DNA of 41,643 bases from positions 1-41,643 of the forward strand of contig JAOTZC010000023.1 of assembly GCA_029861535.1 (NCBI GenBank). Reading direction: 5' to 3'. Position numbers and translations under genes: made by a program. Below are positions 25,718 through 34,736 of this stretch, piece by piece; position 1 is the first letter of the stretch; every line of letters begins with the position of its first letter. Below the pieces are notes generated by a model. It worked only from the letters and a program-made list of their open reading frames with translations. It had not been told where the DNA came from and ran no database searches. This stretch comes from Gammaproteobacteria bacterium (lineage in GTDB: Bacteria; Pseudomonadota; Gammaproteobacteria; Steroidobacterales; Woeseiaceae).

Positions 25718-28273
25718 ATGTCGAGATCACGGTTGCGCGTGTTCGCCACTGTGGTGCTTGTTCTTGCGTCGCTCACATCGACGGCATTTGCGCAGCAAGC
25801 CGTTCGCGATGACTTCTCCACCGTAGCCTGGAATAACCAAGACGGCACGGTGACCTGGACTGGCGATTGGCTCGAGGTCGACGGCAATGGTCTCGGTCCC
25901 GGTGTCGGCAACGTATTGATATCCGGCGGTGAATTGGCCCTCGATGACCGACCCAATACCAACGGTCAGCCGGGCGTGGCGCGCGCAGCAAACCTCGCCG
26001 GCGCGATCACGCCGATTCTTAGTTTTGACTGGCGAACGACTTCCGGCGTAGACCCGAACGATGCGATAACGGTCGACATTTCGTCAAATGGCGGCGGCGC
26101 GTGGACAACGCTCGAAGTATTTACCGGGCTGGACGGCGTAAATTCTGGTTCACGCGCCTACGACATCACTGCTTTCGCGTCCGCCAATACTCAGGTGCGA
26201 TTTCGCGTCACCAATCTGTACGGCGGAAACAATGAGACTTTTCTTCTCGACTTCGTCGAAATCGCATATACGATCGCGTTGACCGGCACCGAATTGTCGG
26301 TAACCCAGACGGATACGCCGGATCCAGTTAATGTCGCAAGCCCTCTAAGCTACTCATTGCTGGTGTCGAACAACGGACCGGACAATGCGACCGGCGTAAC
26401 CGTCGTCGACACACTGCCAGCTGGTGTTACGTTTCAGTCTGCGTCTGCTTCACAGGGAGGATGCTCTGAAGTTGGCGGCATAGTGACTTGCCTGCTTGGC
26501 AATATGGTCGCTGGCGCGACCGCCACAATTAATATTGCTTTAACGGCACCGGTTGTCACCGGATTGATCACAAATAAAGCCGTGATAAGCGGTAATGAGA
26601 TAGACCCATTTGCTGGGAATAACACGTCGAATGAAAATACAACGGTACAAAACCTGAACGTCAATCAGCTCTGCTATCTCGTTGCTGATGCCGGTGGCGG
26701 CAATGGTGGCAACGATCTGTTTACTCGAATTGACACGGCCGATTTTAATCCGGCAACGAATGAGACGAACTTCGGAACAGGCACCGGAACGAATGCGATT
26801 GAAGCGATCGCGTTTAACTCGGCGACTGGCGTTGTCTACGCCGCTAACGCGGGGAGGCTTGGGACACTAAGCACGGCAACCGGTCTGTTTCAGTCGGCGC
26901 CCCAGGCGTTTGGCACCGGCAGTGGATCAGTCGGAAACGTGACGTTTTCTGATGTTGACGGACTCACTTACGATGCGACCACCGGCGTGTTATTTGGCTC
27001 GCACCGGCGCAGCGGTAATGACCTGCTGTTTCAGATCGATATGGCGACGGGTGCCCATGTGCCGAACGCGTTTGGCGCAGGCATCGATTACGTACCGATT
27101 TTGGCCGTCGGCAGCAACAACATCGTCGACGATATTGCAGTCGATCCAACAACTGGCGTGATGTACGCGGCGATGAACAACGGTGGCAGCACGGACCACC
27201 TGGTCATCGTCAATAAGGCGACCGGCGCTACCACAGACGTCGCTTTGATTACTGTCCCTGATATCGAAGGGCTCGGCACCGATCCAACCGGCCAGCTCTG
27301 GGGCACCAGCGGCACCCAGGGAGTCCTTTATGAGATCAACAAGTCGACCGGCGTCGGATCGAACGGCCGCACTATCGACAACGGCAGCGATTATGAATCC
27401 GTCGACTGCTTTGCGGTTTCGCCATCGGTTACGGCAGATCTCAGTTTGACCAAGGTTGTTAATGACGCGACGCCACGTGAGGGCGACACGATCGACTACA
27501 CGGTCACGGTAACCAATACCGGGCCGGGACCTGCAACGGTCGTACAAATCATGGATCTATTACCGGCCGGCGTTAGCTTTGTTTCAGCATCACCTAGCCA
27601 GGGCACCTACGACGCGATTTCTGGCGACTGGTTTGTTGGCAGCATCAGCGCTGGCGGCAGTGAAACGCTGGTCTTGCAGGCAGATGTCGACGCCGGAACC
27701 GGTGGTTCAACGATTACCAATACAGCGAGCGTCGATTTTCTGAGCCAGGTCGACCCGGACGTGTCGAACGATATTGTAAGCGTCGATATTGTGCCGATTG
27801 GTAACCCGAGCCTTGTTAGCGTGAAAAGCGTCATTGTCCTCGACGATCCAATCAATGGCTCGGTTGAGCCAAGAGCCGTCCCGGGCGCGACCATGCGTTA
27901 TCTAATTCTGTCGACAAACTCCGGTACTGGTGCGACCGATGCAGACACGTTGGTAGTCACTGATGCCATCCCGGCCAATATGGCCCTGAGGGTTATAGAT
28001 TTCGATGCGTCCACGTCCGGGCCAATTTTCTTTGCGGACGGAACGCCGTCAAGCGGCTTGAGTTACAGCTTTGTCGATTTGGAAGACGCCGGAGACAACG
28101 TGTCATTCTCAGATGACGGCGGCACAACTTACGTTTACACACCTGTACCGGACGCCAACGGCGTTGATTCAAACGTCACTCACATCCGCATCGATCTCAG
28201 CGGAGCATTTCTCGGCAATACCGGCAGTGGCAATCCGAATTTTCAGGTGGCGTTCCTCGGTCTCGTCGAATAG
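25718..28273 (+). CDS. Secreted DUF11-repeat protein with beta-propeller-like middle region
   Basis: Protein of 851 residues from ATG 25718 (an earlier in-frame ATG at 25679 is possible). The leader ends 'TSTAFA-QQA'. Next come a carbohydrate-binding-like jelly roll ('LSFDWRTTSGVDP'), a first DUF11 domain ('YSLLVSNNGPDNATGVTVVD'), a repetitive region with 'IAFNSATGVVYAAN', 'LTYDATTGVLFGS' and 'IAVDPTTGVMYAA' that looks like a beta-propeller, then two more DUF11-type domains ('DYTVTVTNTGPGPATVVQ'; the third divergent). The protein is Thr/Asp/Gly-rich, acidic, typical of exported adhesion or surface proteins. No C-terminal sorting tag is evident. Preceded by CRP site and promoter; convergent two bases from the DUF1611 gene. 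Confidence 0.85.
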   Translation: MSRSRLRVFATVVLVLASLTSTAFAQQAVRDDFSTVAWNNQDGTVTWTGDWLEVDGNGLGPGVGNVLISGGELALDDRPNTNGQPGVARAANLAGAITPILSFDWRTTSGVDPNDAITVDISSNGGGAWTTLEVFTGLDGVNSGSRAYDITAFASANTQVRFRVTNLYGGNNETFLLDFVEIAYTIALTGTELSVTQTDTPDPVNVASPLSYSLLVSNNGPDNATGVTVVDTLPAGVTFQSASASQGGCSEVGGIVTCLLGNMVAGATATINIALTAPVVTGLITNKAVISGNEIDPFAGNNTSNENTTVQNLNVNQLCYLVADAGGGNGGNDLFTRIDTADFNPATNETNFGTGTGTNAIEAIAFNSATGVVYAANAGRLGTLSTATGLFQSAPQAFGTGSGSVGNVTFSDVDGLTYDATTGVLFGSHRRSGNDLLFQIDMATGAHVPNAFGAGIDYVPILAVGSNNIVDDIAVDPTTGVMYAAMNNGGSTDHLVIVNKATGATTDVALITVPDIEGLGTDPTGQLWGTSGTQGVLYEINKSTGVGSNGRTIDNGSDYESVDCFAVSPSVTADLSLTKVVNDATPREGDTIDYTVTVTNTGPGPATVVQIMDLLPAGVSFVSASPSQGTYDAISGDWFVGSISAGGSETLVLQADVDAGTGGSTITNTASVDFLSQVDPDVSNDIVSVDIVPIGNPSLVSVKSVIVLDDPINGSVEPRAVPGATMRYLILSTNSGTGATDADTLVVTDAIPANMALRVIDFDASTSGPIFFADGTPSSGLSYSFVDLEDAGDNVSFSDDGGTTYVYTPVPDANGVDSNVTHIRIDLSGAFLGNTGSGNPNFQVAFLGLVE

Positions 28274-28274
28274 A

Positions 28275-29309
28275 TCAGGCGCTTGCGTGCGCAGATGACA
28301 GGCTGATTGTCAGCTTCTTTTCAAGGAACTCCCGCATGACTTGTGAGGCGTCACGATCGATGACGTTAATTGCCCGCACGCCGGTAAGCTTGGTAACGAG
28401 GTCAATCGCCGCCGACGTATTCGTCGCTGGCCCGGCGACGAGGTCGGGCTTTAGGTCAAACGCTTTTTGAACGCCGACAACAGCGTACGGATCGGATGCG
28501 CAGAGAATCGTGCAACAGATATTGTCACGGAGCTCGTCTATCATGGTCGCGCCGTTATAAGGCTCGAGCGGCGATGCACCTGCTTCGGCGACGAGGAAAT
28601 CCGGCTTTCTTGTTTCAATGAATCTAATTAATGGACGAATGGCCTCTCGATATACGTCTTCAGGAACAACCGTCGACGGCAGCCCAACATCGACGAAATC
28701 GTAGATCTCAGCAGCACCGGCTCGTCCAAAGCTGGCGACATCACGGTACCGACCGGCGCCGGTCAATTTCGCGCCAATAACCTTCAAGCCGGCAGATGAC
28801 AGTACCTTGCAAACGAGCTTTCCGGTGGTGGTCTTTCCCGCCGACATCGACGTGCCCACAAGCAAGATCGTTGGCACTGAGAATTTCGTTTCTGCCGACG
28901 TCAGCGCGAAATCGTTCATCCTTACTTTGCGTCCATCGCGTGTGATGTGCCCACAGTAGTCGAGAGACAATGGATTGGGTAAATATGGTGCGATGGATGT
29001 GAACGCGCCGAATATCCCAGCGCTTGTCAGCGCATGCATCCTTCCGCATTCGACGTCCTTCCAGCTACCGACCCCTTCGAGCGTTGCAGTCCTCTCGCCA
29101 AGAGCGCCGACAACACGGTCACCTGGAAATACGCGAATCATGTCGCCGGCACATTTTTCAATTTTGTACAGTCGGGTTGGGGTTCCCGTTACTTTCCCAA
29201 GCGCGTAGTCGCCGGTTTCCCACATCTTCTTATCAATACGATCGACGTCGAACGGAACGTCCTCCAAATCCGCAATGCGTGCGAGCGAGCCAAATATTAT
29301 CCCTGTCAT
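28275..29309 (-). CDS. DUF1611 P-loop protein (DgcN-like)
   Basis: Protein of 344 residues. The C-terminal half has a Walker A, GTSMSAGKTT at 152-161, in 'ILLVGTSMSAGKTTTGK', and 'AKLTGAGRYRD' and 'VAEAGASPLEPYNG' downstream, the DUF1611 signature. Some members (DgcN) are reported to act in D-glutamate catabolism in marine bacteria, as N-acetyltransferases; that is literature knowledge I recall, not visible here. Its ATG overlaps the M20 peptidase stop (ATGA), so the two are translationally coupled and the hydrolase probably acts on the same N-acyl amino acid pathway. Soluble, cytoplasmic. The substrate is undetermined. Confidence 0.82.
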   Translation of the reverse strand: MTGIIFGSLARIADLEDVPFDVDRIDKKMWETGDYALGKVTGTPTRLYKIEKCAGDMIRVFPGDRVVGALGERTATLEGVGSWKDVECGRMHALTSAGIFGAFTSIAPYLPNPLSLDYCGHITRDGRKVRMNDFALTSAETKFSVPTILLVGTSMSAGKTTTGKLVCKVLSSAGLKVIGAKLTGAGRYRDVASFGRAGAAEIYDFVDVGLPSTVVPEDVYREAIRPLIRFIETRKPDFLVAEAGASPLEPYNGATMIDELRDNICCTILCASDPYAVVGVQKAFDLKPDLVAGPATNTSAAIDLVTKLTGVRAINVIDRDASQVMREFLEKKLTISLSSAHASA

Positions 29310-30490
29310 CCCGTTTCCTCCTGAGCTGATTCCTCAGAAGGCGGTGACAACATCAACATTGCTAGTAACGCGGCGCGCTCAAGCGTCCTATCGACGTATA
29401 GAAACTCATGTTTTGCATGCGCACCGTGTCCAACAGGCCCAAGCCCATCCAGCGTCGCCGTAAACTGACTCGTCGTATTGCCGTCCGAGCCCCCGCCGGC
29501 CCGAACCTGATGGAGATCGAGGCCGAGCTGCGCACCGATTGTTTTGGCCCGTCTCCACAAGGCTTGGTTTCGCGGTGTTGCCTCCATCGATGGCCGCCCG
29601 ATGCGGCCCTCGACTCTTAAGCGAACGCCGGGTACTTCAGGCTCAATGTCGTGAATCAACTTTTCGATTCGCTTTCCGTCGGCGATGCTTGGCACTCGAA
29701 CGTCAACAACGGCCGAACTATGTGGCGCGATGACATTTGGCTGAATTCCGCCATCAACGGTTCCGACGTTAATCGTGATGCCCTTGTCGGCGTCATTCAT
29801 TGCGAAGAGTTTCTGGATGACGTGCGATAACTCGAGAATCGCACTGGCACCGGATTCTGGATCCAGCCCCGCATGTGCAGCCTTTCCGTGCACCGTGAAC
29901 GTGAAGCGGCCGATTCCCTTTCGTTCGGTTTTGATGTCACCAGCCTCGCCCATCGAGGGTTCCAGGACAAGCGCCCGATTCGCACGCCGCGCAAGCAATC
30001 GAATGTAACGTGTCGATGATCGACTACCGATTTCTTCATCCGCATTGATGAATACGATTGGAGTGACCTCGGGCTTGAGTCCGAGATCTTGAATTGCCTT
30101 GTGCGCGAGGACGATCTGCACGAGGCCGCCCTTCATGTCGAACACTCCCGGGCCCCGAACGATGTTGCCGTCGACGACAAACGGACGCTCGCTCGTTGTT
30201 CCTAGCGGCCACACTGTGTCGTAGTGGCCGAGGATTAGTTGCAGTTTTGAATTTCGCGTCCGATGTTTCGGCCGCGCATAGATGTGCCGCGGCCCTCTCA
30301 TTGGCCTCACCTCACGCACCAGGAGACCGGCATCTTCGAGAGCTAACGTCAACACACGGCGTACTGGTTCGTGACTGGCCGGGTGCGTCGACGGTGACTC
30401 CGCATCGACGAGCCGCTTCAAGAGATCAATCAGTAATACTTCCTGTGCGCGAACATGCTCAAGGATTTGTTCCGCCGTACCGCTGGCCAT
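29306..30490 (-). CDS. M20 family metallopeptidase (carboxypeptidase G2/deacylase type)
   Basis: Protein of 394 residues without a signal peptide. M20 motifs: 'LILGHYDTVWPLG' (first zinc His and Asp), 'VFINADEEIGSRSS' (catalytic Glu-Glu pair), 'GKAAHAGLDPESGASAI' (dimerisation domain with the catalytic His) and 'RAGGGSDGNTTSQF' near the C-terminus. This set is closest to glutamate carboxypeptidase / carboxypeptidase G2 and to N-acyl amino-acid deacylases. It starts five bases after the flavin reductase stop and overlaps the DUF1611 gene. It probably hydrolyses an N-acyl or peptide bond to glutamate-like product in the cytoplasm. Confidence 0.9.
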   Translation of the reverse strand: MASGTAEQILEHVRAQEVLLIDLLKRLVDAESPSTHPASHEPVRRVLTLALEDAGLLVREVRPMRGPRHIYARPKHRTRNSKLQLILGHYDTVWPLGTTSERPFVVDGNIVRGPGVFDMKGGLVQIVLAHKAIQDLGLKPEVTPIVFINADEEIGSRSSTRYIRLLARRANRALVLEPSMGEAGDIKTERKGIGRFTFTVHGKAAHAGLDPESGASAILELSHVIQKLFAMNDADKGITINVGTVDGGIQPNVIAPHSSAVVDVRVPSIADGKRIEKLIHDIEPEVPGVRLRVEGRIGRPSMEATPRNQALWRRAKTIGAQLGLDLHQVRAGGGSDGNTTSQFTATLDGLGPVGHGAHAKHEFLYVDRTLERAALLAMLMLSPPSEESAQEETG

Positions 30491-30495
30491 TTTGT

Positions 30496-31107
30496 TTACT
30501 TCTTCATATGGGCCGGAAACGGAAACGCATTCGACCGCGAGATCTCAGCAAATCGACCCGGCGCCAAATAAACAAACAACGGCGAGTCATGTACGAGCTC
30601 TTGATCGTCGATCTCTCTAGAACGCAGAAATTGCGCGTCGGCATATGCCGCAACAATCTCTCCGGTGATCAAGCAATTTGGTCCGAAACCATCGACAGTC
30701 TTGAAGTGACGACATTCAAAGTACAGGTACGCTTGATCGATAAATTCTCCATCGATGACCGTTGCCGAGATCGTATCGAAATAGTCGAGAATCGGTTTGT
30801 CGCCAGTTGTTTGCCGCGGTGACGCAGCAAGACTCGAAAACAATACCTGTTCCGGTTTTGGATAGCTGACTGTGAACACGCCGGTACGTTCCACGTTGCT
30901 GCAGGTCGAATGTGCCGGGGTACAGACAAAGCCAAAATAGTTTTGCCAACCCAACGGGGTGACCATATGTTTGGGCGCCAGATCCAACGAGCCGTCAGCA
31001 TCTGTTGTGCCAATCAAAACCAGGGGAGCCACTGTGTAGAAGCGGTCCCAAACCGGCTTATCCGTGTCGATCTCGACGAGATGGGTTTTGGCCTCTGGGA
31101 TGGGCAC
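30496..31107 (-). CDS. Flavin reductase-like FMN-binding split-barrel protein
   Basis: Protein of 203 residues. The start is GTG with a perfect AGGAGG seven bases before it. 'WDRFYTVAPLVLIGTTDADGSLDLAPKHM' opens the domain (visible here in shorter form as 'APLVLIGTTDADGS'), then 'FGFVCTPAHSTCSNVERTG' and 'FVYLAPGRFAEI' at the end; this is the flavin reductase / DIM6-NTAB-type barrel that binds FMN. Family members supply reduced flavin to partner oxygenases. No two-component monooxygenase lies next to it, so the use of the flavin is unclear. First gene of a three-gene operon with the M20 peptidase and DUF1611 protein. Confidence 0.85.
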   Translation of the reverse strand: MPIPEAKTHLVEIDTDKPVWDRFYTVAPLVLIGTTDADGSLDLAPKHMVTPLGWQNYFGFVCTPAHSTCSNVERTGVFTVSYPKPEQVLFSSLAASPRQTTGDKPILDYFDTISATVIDGEFIDQAYLYFECRHFKTVDGFGPNCLITGEIVAAYADAQFLRSREIDDQELVHDSPLFVYLAPGRFAEISRSNAFPFPAHMKK

Positions 31108-31274
31108 GGCAAATCCTCCTAAATACCCTCTACTAACGCTACGCCCCTGTCCTGATACAAAGAATAAGTAGTTGCCGCGGCGTCTTCGACGCTAACGCTG
31201 CAAGCGGCACGGCGGATTCCAGCGGACATCCCTGGCGTCGCTGAACAAAGACACAGAAGGCTATTTTTGGGCGA

Positions 31275-31313
31275 TCGTAAGAAAAACTGATACCGATTTT
31301 CAGGTACTTACGA
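31275..31313. repeat. Inverted repeat in divergent intergenic region
   Basis: TCGTAAG and CTTACGA form 7-base arms 25 bases apart, with a weaker inner CTGA/TCAG pair. It lies 80 bases upstream of the di-heme peroxidase-like start, between divergent operons. It may be an operator or chance; no T-tract follows. Confidence 0.3.
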
Positions 31314-31392
31314 CTCGTCGCCTCAAAGAGACAGTTTGCTTATTTCCTGAATCGGCGCACAATGGCATCGACAAACTTCGTTGAGATTCGAT

Positions 31393-32757
31393 ATGCACTT
31401 TGCATTTGGGCGCAAGCGTATAGGGACTGGATTTGTTGCGGTAATGTTCATTGCCGGCTGTCCGCTCACCCCGACTATTCCACCAGAAGAAGAGCTTATC
31501 CTGCGCGGCGAGAACATCTTCTTCAATGAAACATTTGACGGTAATGGACGGACTTGCGGAACCTGTCACCGCGCTGAAGACAATTTCGCGCTGTCACCGA
31601 ATTTCATTGCAACGTTGCCAACTGATGATGCTTTGTTTGTCGCCGAAACGAATCCGAATCTCGCCGAAAATTTCGAGAATACGAGCTTGATTAGAGAACT
31701 GGCGCTGATTCTCGAAAATCAGGATGGCTTTACCGACCTGGCCAATAACTTCAATTTGCGTGGCATACCGCATACTTTGGCATTACGTACGTCAATTGAC
31801 AGCGCAGCCGGTCCTCAAACCGGTTGGTCCGGCGACGGCTCGCCCGGCGACGGTTCATTGCGATCATTCGCTGTCGGCGCCGTCATACAACATTTTCCGC
31901 TAACCACAAATCGCGTCGCGGGCGTGGATTTTCGATTGCCAAGCGATGAGGAGCTGGACGCGCTCGAGGCCTTTCAGCTATCACTTGGCCGCCAGGGAGA
32001 GCTTGCACTTCCTTTAGCTTTGACAGGTTCGCTTGCATTGCGCGGTCAGGAAATATTTATGGACCGTACACTTGGCAAGTGCAACGCGTGTCACTTTAAC
32101 GCGGGTGCAAACGGCGATCCGGGCATCTTTGGGGCCGATGCGGGGAATCTCAACTTCAACACCGGCGTTGAGGACCTGCCCGATCAGCCAGCGGATCTGA
32201 CCGGTGAGAAGGTGCCCAGTGATGATGGATTAGGTACACCTGGAACAGGGGAATTCAACACGCCGCCTGTTGTAGAAGCTGCGGACACAGGGCCGTTCTT
32301 CCACAATAATTCTGTTGCTACGATCGAAGGCGCTATTGCTTTCTATAACGGCGACACGTTCAACAGTTCTCCTGCCGGACAACTCATCATTGGCGCGACG
32401 GGCGATGGCATCGATCTTGATGCGACCCAGGTTGCTGCGGTAGCCGCATTTCTTAGAGTAATCAACGCGCTCGAGAACGTCCGTGCGAGCGCCGCCTTGC
32501 TTGATAGTGCCTACCCGCCGTTCACCATCACGCCGGAACGTCAGACCCAGCTACTTCAGCGAGCCACATTTGAAATTAATGATGCGATCGAGGTGCTGGC
32601 CGGCGCGAATCTGCATACGCGCGCCGCAGATGATATGCGCGCGGCGTTAGCGACGTTGGAAACGGCGATCGGCCTTAGTGGCAGCAGCCGGAGGCAGCGT
32701 GTTGACGATGCGGACTCCGAACTTGCCCGCGCACGCGAAAGGATGATCCAACCATGA
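31393..32757 (+). CDS. Di-heme cytochrome c peroxidase-like lipoprotein
   Basis: Protein of 454 residues from the ATG at 31393 (an upstream in-frame TTG at 31381 is less likely). A lipobox 'FIAGC' lipidates C23. Two heme sites, CGTCH at 55-59 and CNACH at 230-234, are spaced like those of MauG/CcpA-type di-heme peroxidases, and 'NLRGIPHTLALRT' and 'FFHNNSVATIEGAIAFY' are family signatures. The C-terminal 80 residues are a helical extension ('DDMRAALATLETAI'). It would reduce peroxide or oxidise a periplasmic substrate. Its stop overlaps the following gene (ATGA), and an intradiol dioxygenase-like gene follows, so a shared periplasmic function is inferred. Confidence 0.88.
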   Translation: MHFAFGRKRIGTGFVAVMFIAGCPLTPTIPPEEELILRGENIFFNETFDGNGRTCGTCHRAEDNFALSPNFIATLPTDDALFVAETNPNLAENFENTSLIRELALILENQDGFTDLANNFNLRGIPHTLALRTSIDSAAGPQTGWSGDGSPGDGSLRSFAVGAVIQHFPLTTNRVAGVDFRLPSDEELDALEAFQLSLGRQGELALPLALTGSLALRGQEIFMDRTLGKCNACHFNAGANGDPGIFGADAGNLNFNTGVEDLPDQPADLTGEKVPSDDGLGTPGTGEFNTPPVVEAADTGPFFHNNSVATIEGAIAFYNGDTFNSSPAGQLIIGATGDGIDLDATQVAAVAAFLRVINALENVRASAALLDSAYPPFTITPERQTQLLQRATFEINDAIEVLAGANLHTRAADDMRAALATLETAIGLSGSSRRQRVDDADSELARARERMIQP

Positions 32758-33119
32758 ACACAATCGTCTTACGTGCCTTTGTAATTTTATTGGCTTGCAT
32801 TGCGATGCCGCAGGAAACGCTGAGCCAGAAAGCGACAGAGGTTTACATCCCTATCGGGTCCTCACCCGGCGTATCTGAATCCAAGAGTTTTGTCGGCACG
32901 ATTAAGCGTGTGAACTACGAAGCCCGCAGCATCGAGCTTGTTGGCCAAGATGGTACCAAGACGATTTACGTTAGTGACGACACACTGTATTACCTGGATC
33001 GCTCCGTGTATGGCAAGAAAAACACCGCCGGGGAAATGCACGATTGTAAAGTAGGCTTGCGAGTCGAAGTTTTTGAGTACGACGACACCGTTGCGTGGGT
33101 TAAAATCAAGGCCGACTGA
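32754..33119 (+). CDS. Small exported protein of unknown function
   Basis: Protein of 121 residues, coupled to the peroxidase-like gene by ATGA. A Sec leader ends near 'PQETLSQ'. The mature part is strand-rich with 'VGTIKRVNYEARSIELVGQD' and 'CKVGLRVEVFEYDD', like a small OB or DUF5666-type barrel that often accompanies metal- or heme-binding proteins. One cysteine remains. Function unknown; its place between the peroxidase-like and dioxygenase-like genes suggests that it assists them. Confidence 0.75.
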   Translation: MNTIVLRAFVILLACIAMPQETLSQKATEVYIPIGSSPGVSESKSFVGTIKRVNYEARSIELVGQDGTKTIYVSDDTLYYLDRSVYGKKNTAGEMHDCKVGLRVEVFEYDDTVAWVKIKAD

Positions 33120-33144
33120 TGGAACCGTGCATGGCAGCACACAG

Positions 33145-33732
33145 ATGAAGAGACGCAAATTTCTGCAATCGACGGCGGCAGCCGGTCTGTCCGCATCACC
33201 GCTCGGTCGCGCCTTGCGCGCAGACGAGCCGCTAACACTAACGCCGCAGGACTATGAAGGCCCCTACTACCCCGTCGGCGCGCCTAACCACACCAACGAA
33301 TTGATCATTGGTGAACCGCAGGCACAAGTGCTGACGCTGCGCGGCCAGGTTGTTGACGTTCACGGCAATCCCTACAAGGGAGCGCTCGTCGATATCTGGC
33401 ACACCGACCCTTTAGGTCGCTACAAACACCCTAGGGATTCGAGTGCGGGTAAGCGTTGGGACAGTTTTCTGTATTGGGGCGAAGCACTAGTTGACGATGG
33501 CGGACATTTTGAATTTCGAACCTACATACCCGGCGCCTACGGACGTCGCCCGGCGCACATTCATTACAAAGTATGGCAACGCAAAAAGCTGCGGCTGACG
33601 AGTCAAATCTATTTCAAAGAACTTGGTGGCACCCGTGGTGCTTCAAGGTCACCATCCCTAGGTGATTTACAGATAGTTTCACTTGCGCCCCATGGCGATG
33701 GTTTGAAAACTTATTTGCAAGTCGTCATCTGA
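33145..33732 (+). CDS. Tat-exported intradiol ring-cleavage dioxygenase-like protein
   Basis: Protein of 195 residues from the ATG at 33145, 25 bases after the preceding stop. The leader 'MKRRKFLQSTAAAGLSA' is a twin-arginine type signal. The fold has 'YEGPYYP' at 37-43 and then the intradiol iron set: Y93 ('GRYKH'), Y132 ('PGAYGRR') and H138/H140 ('RPAHIHYKVW'), the same order and similar spacing as in protocatechuate 3,4-dioxygenase. Exported intradiol-like proteins are a known but little characterised branch; they may act on catechols or lignin-derived aromatics outside the cytoplasm. Co-transcription with a peroxidase-like cytochrome is notable. Confidence 0.88.
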   Translation: MKRRKFLQSTAAAGLSASPLGRALRADEPLTLTPQDYEGPYYPVGAPNHTNELIIGEPQAQVLTLRGQVVDVHGNPYKGALVDIWHTDPLGRYKHPRDSSAGKRWDSFLYWGEALVDDGGHFEFRTYIPGAYGRRPAHIHYKVWQRKKLRLTSQIYFKELGGTRGASRSPSLGDLQIVSLAPHGDGLKTYLQVVI

Positions 33733-33779
33733 CGACTTTCGATACAGAGCAGCAATCGCCGCTGTTCGCGATCTGTCGG

Positions 33780-34736
33780 TCAGATCAAGTACGTCACATA
33801 ACCCACATAGGCCGTAAAGAAAATCGCTCCGCTTATCCGGTTGATACGCCCGTGTAACAACACAAATGCCAGCATCACTAGCGCAGACCCAAGCATGACC
33901 CACACATCGAAACCAAGAAATGCGGGCGGCGCCGGCAATGGCGCTACCATGGCCGACGCGCCGCCGACCAACAGAATATTGAATACGTTACTACCGACGA
34001 CATTACCAAGCGCCATATCTGAACTTCGATGAAATGCTGCGATGACGGTAGTAGCCAGTTCCGGCAATGACGTTCCAAGCGCTACAACAGTACTACCGAT
34101 AACCACGTCAGAAATTTCCATTCTTTTCGCAATAGCCGTCGCTCCATCGACGGTCAGATTCGCCCCCAATGGGAGCAAGATGGCGCCCAAGAACAAAAAG
34201 CCGATCGCTACTCGTACCAGGCTGGGCAAACCCAACACGCGCTCGAATTCATCGGAGTGATTTTTTTTATCCACGCCGGTCAACGTCGTACCACGTTTAT
34301 ACAAAAACACCAGCATTCCAATTAGTGCGCTAAGTAGAATTGCTCCTTCGATCCTGGACAAAACGCCATTAAGAATCATTAGCACAAACATGATTGAAAT
34401 GACGACCATAAAAACGGTGTGTTTCCAGAGCGACCTGGTGTCGGTTACTATCGGGTTTATCACTGCCGGAATACCCAGCACGAGCAATATATTGGCAATA
34501 TTACTGCCGACAACGTTTCCCAATGCGACGCCGCTAAATCCCGTTGCAGTGGCGTAAACGGAAATTACGAATTCTGGCGCCGACGTTCCGAATGCTACGA
34601 TTGTCAGGCCAACAATAACGGGAGATATTGACGTTTTGCGTGACAATCCCAACGCACCACGAACCAGCAGATCGCCGCCCAGCATCAGATAGATAAAACC
34701 GCCGATCAGGCGCAATATGTCAAGAACTTCGATCAT
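33780..34736 (-). CDS. Calcium/sodium antiporter, CaCA family (YrbG-like)
   Basis: Protein of 318 residues with about ten hydrophobic helices. The two inverted alpha repeats are clear: 'TIVAFGTSAPEFVISVYA' and 'TVVALGTSLPELATTVIA', each with the GTS-PE core that binds the ion; acidic residues E are in both. This is the CaCA (YrbG/NCX-like) family, exchanging Ca2+ and Na+ or H+ in the inner membrane. Its ATG overlaps the stop of the upstream sensor gene (ATGA), so expression of the two is coupled. No terminator follows before the convergent intradiol gene. Confidence 0.93.
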   Translation of the reverse strand: MIEVLDILRLIGGFIYLMLGGDLLVRGALGLSRKTSISPVIVGLTIVAFGTSAPEFVISVYATATGFSGVALGNVVGSNIANILLVLGIPAVINPIVTDTRSLWKHTVFMVVISIMFVLMILNGVLSRIEGAILLSALIGMLVFLYKRGTTLTGVDKKNHSDEFERVLGLPSLVRVAIGFLFLGAILLPLGANLTVDGATAIAKRMEISDVVIGSTVVALGTSLPELATTVIAAFHRSSDMALGNVVGSNVFNILLVGGASAMVAPLPAPPAFLGFDVWVMLGSALVMLAFVLLHGRINRISGAIFFTAYVGYVTYLI

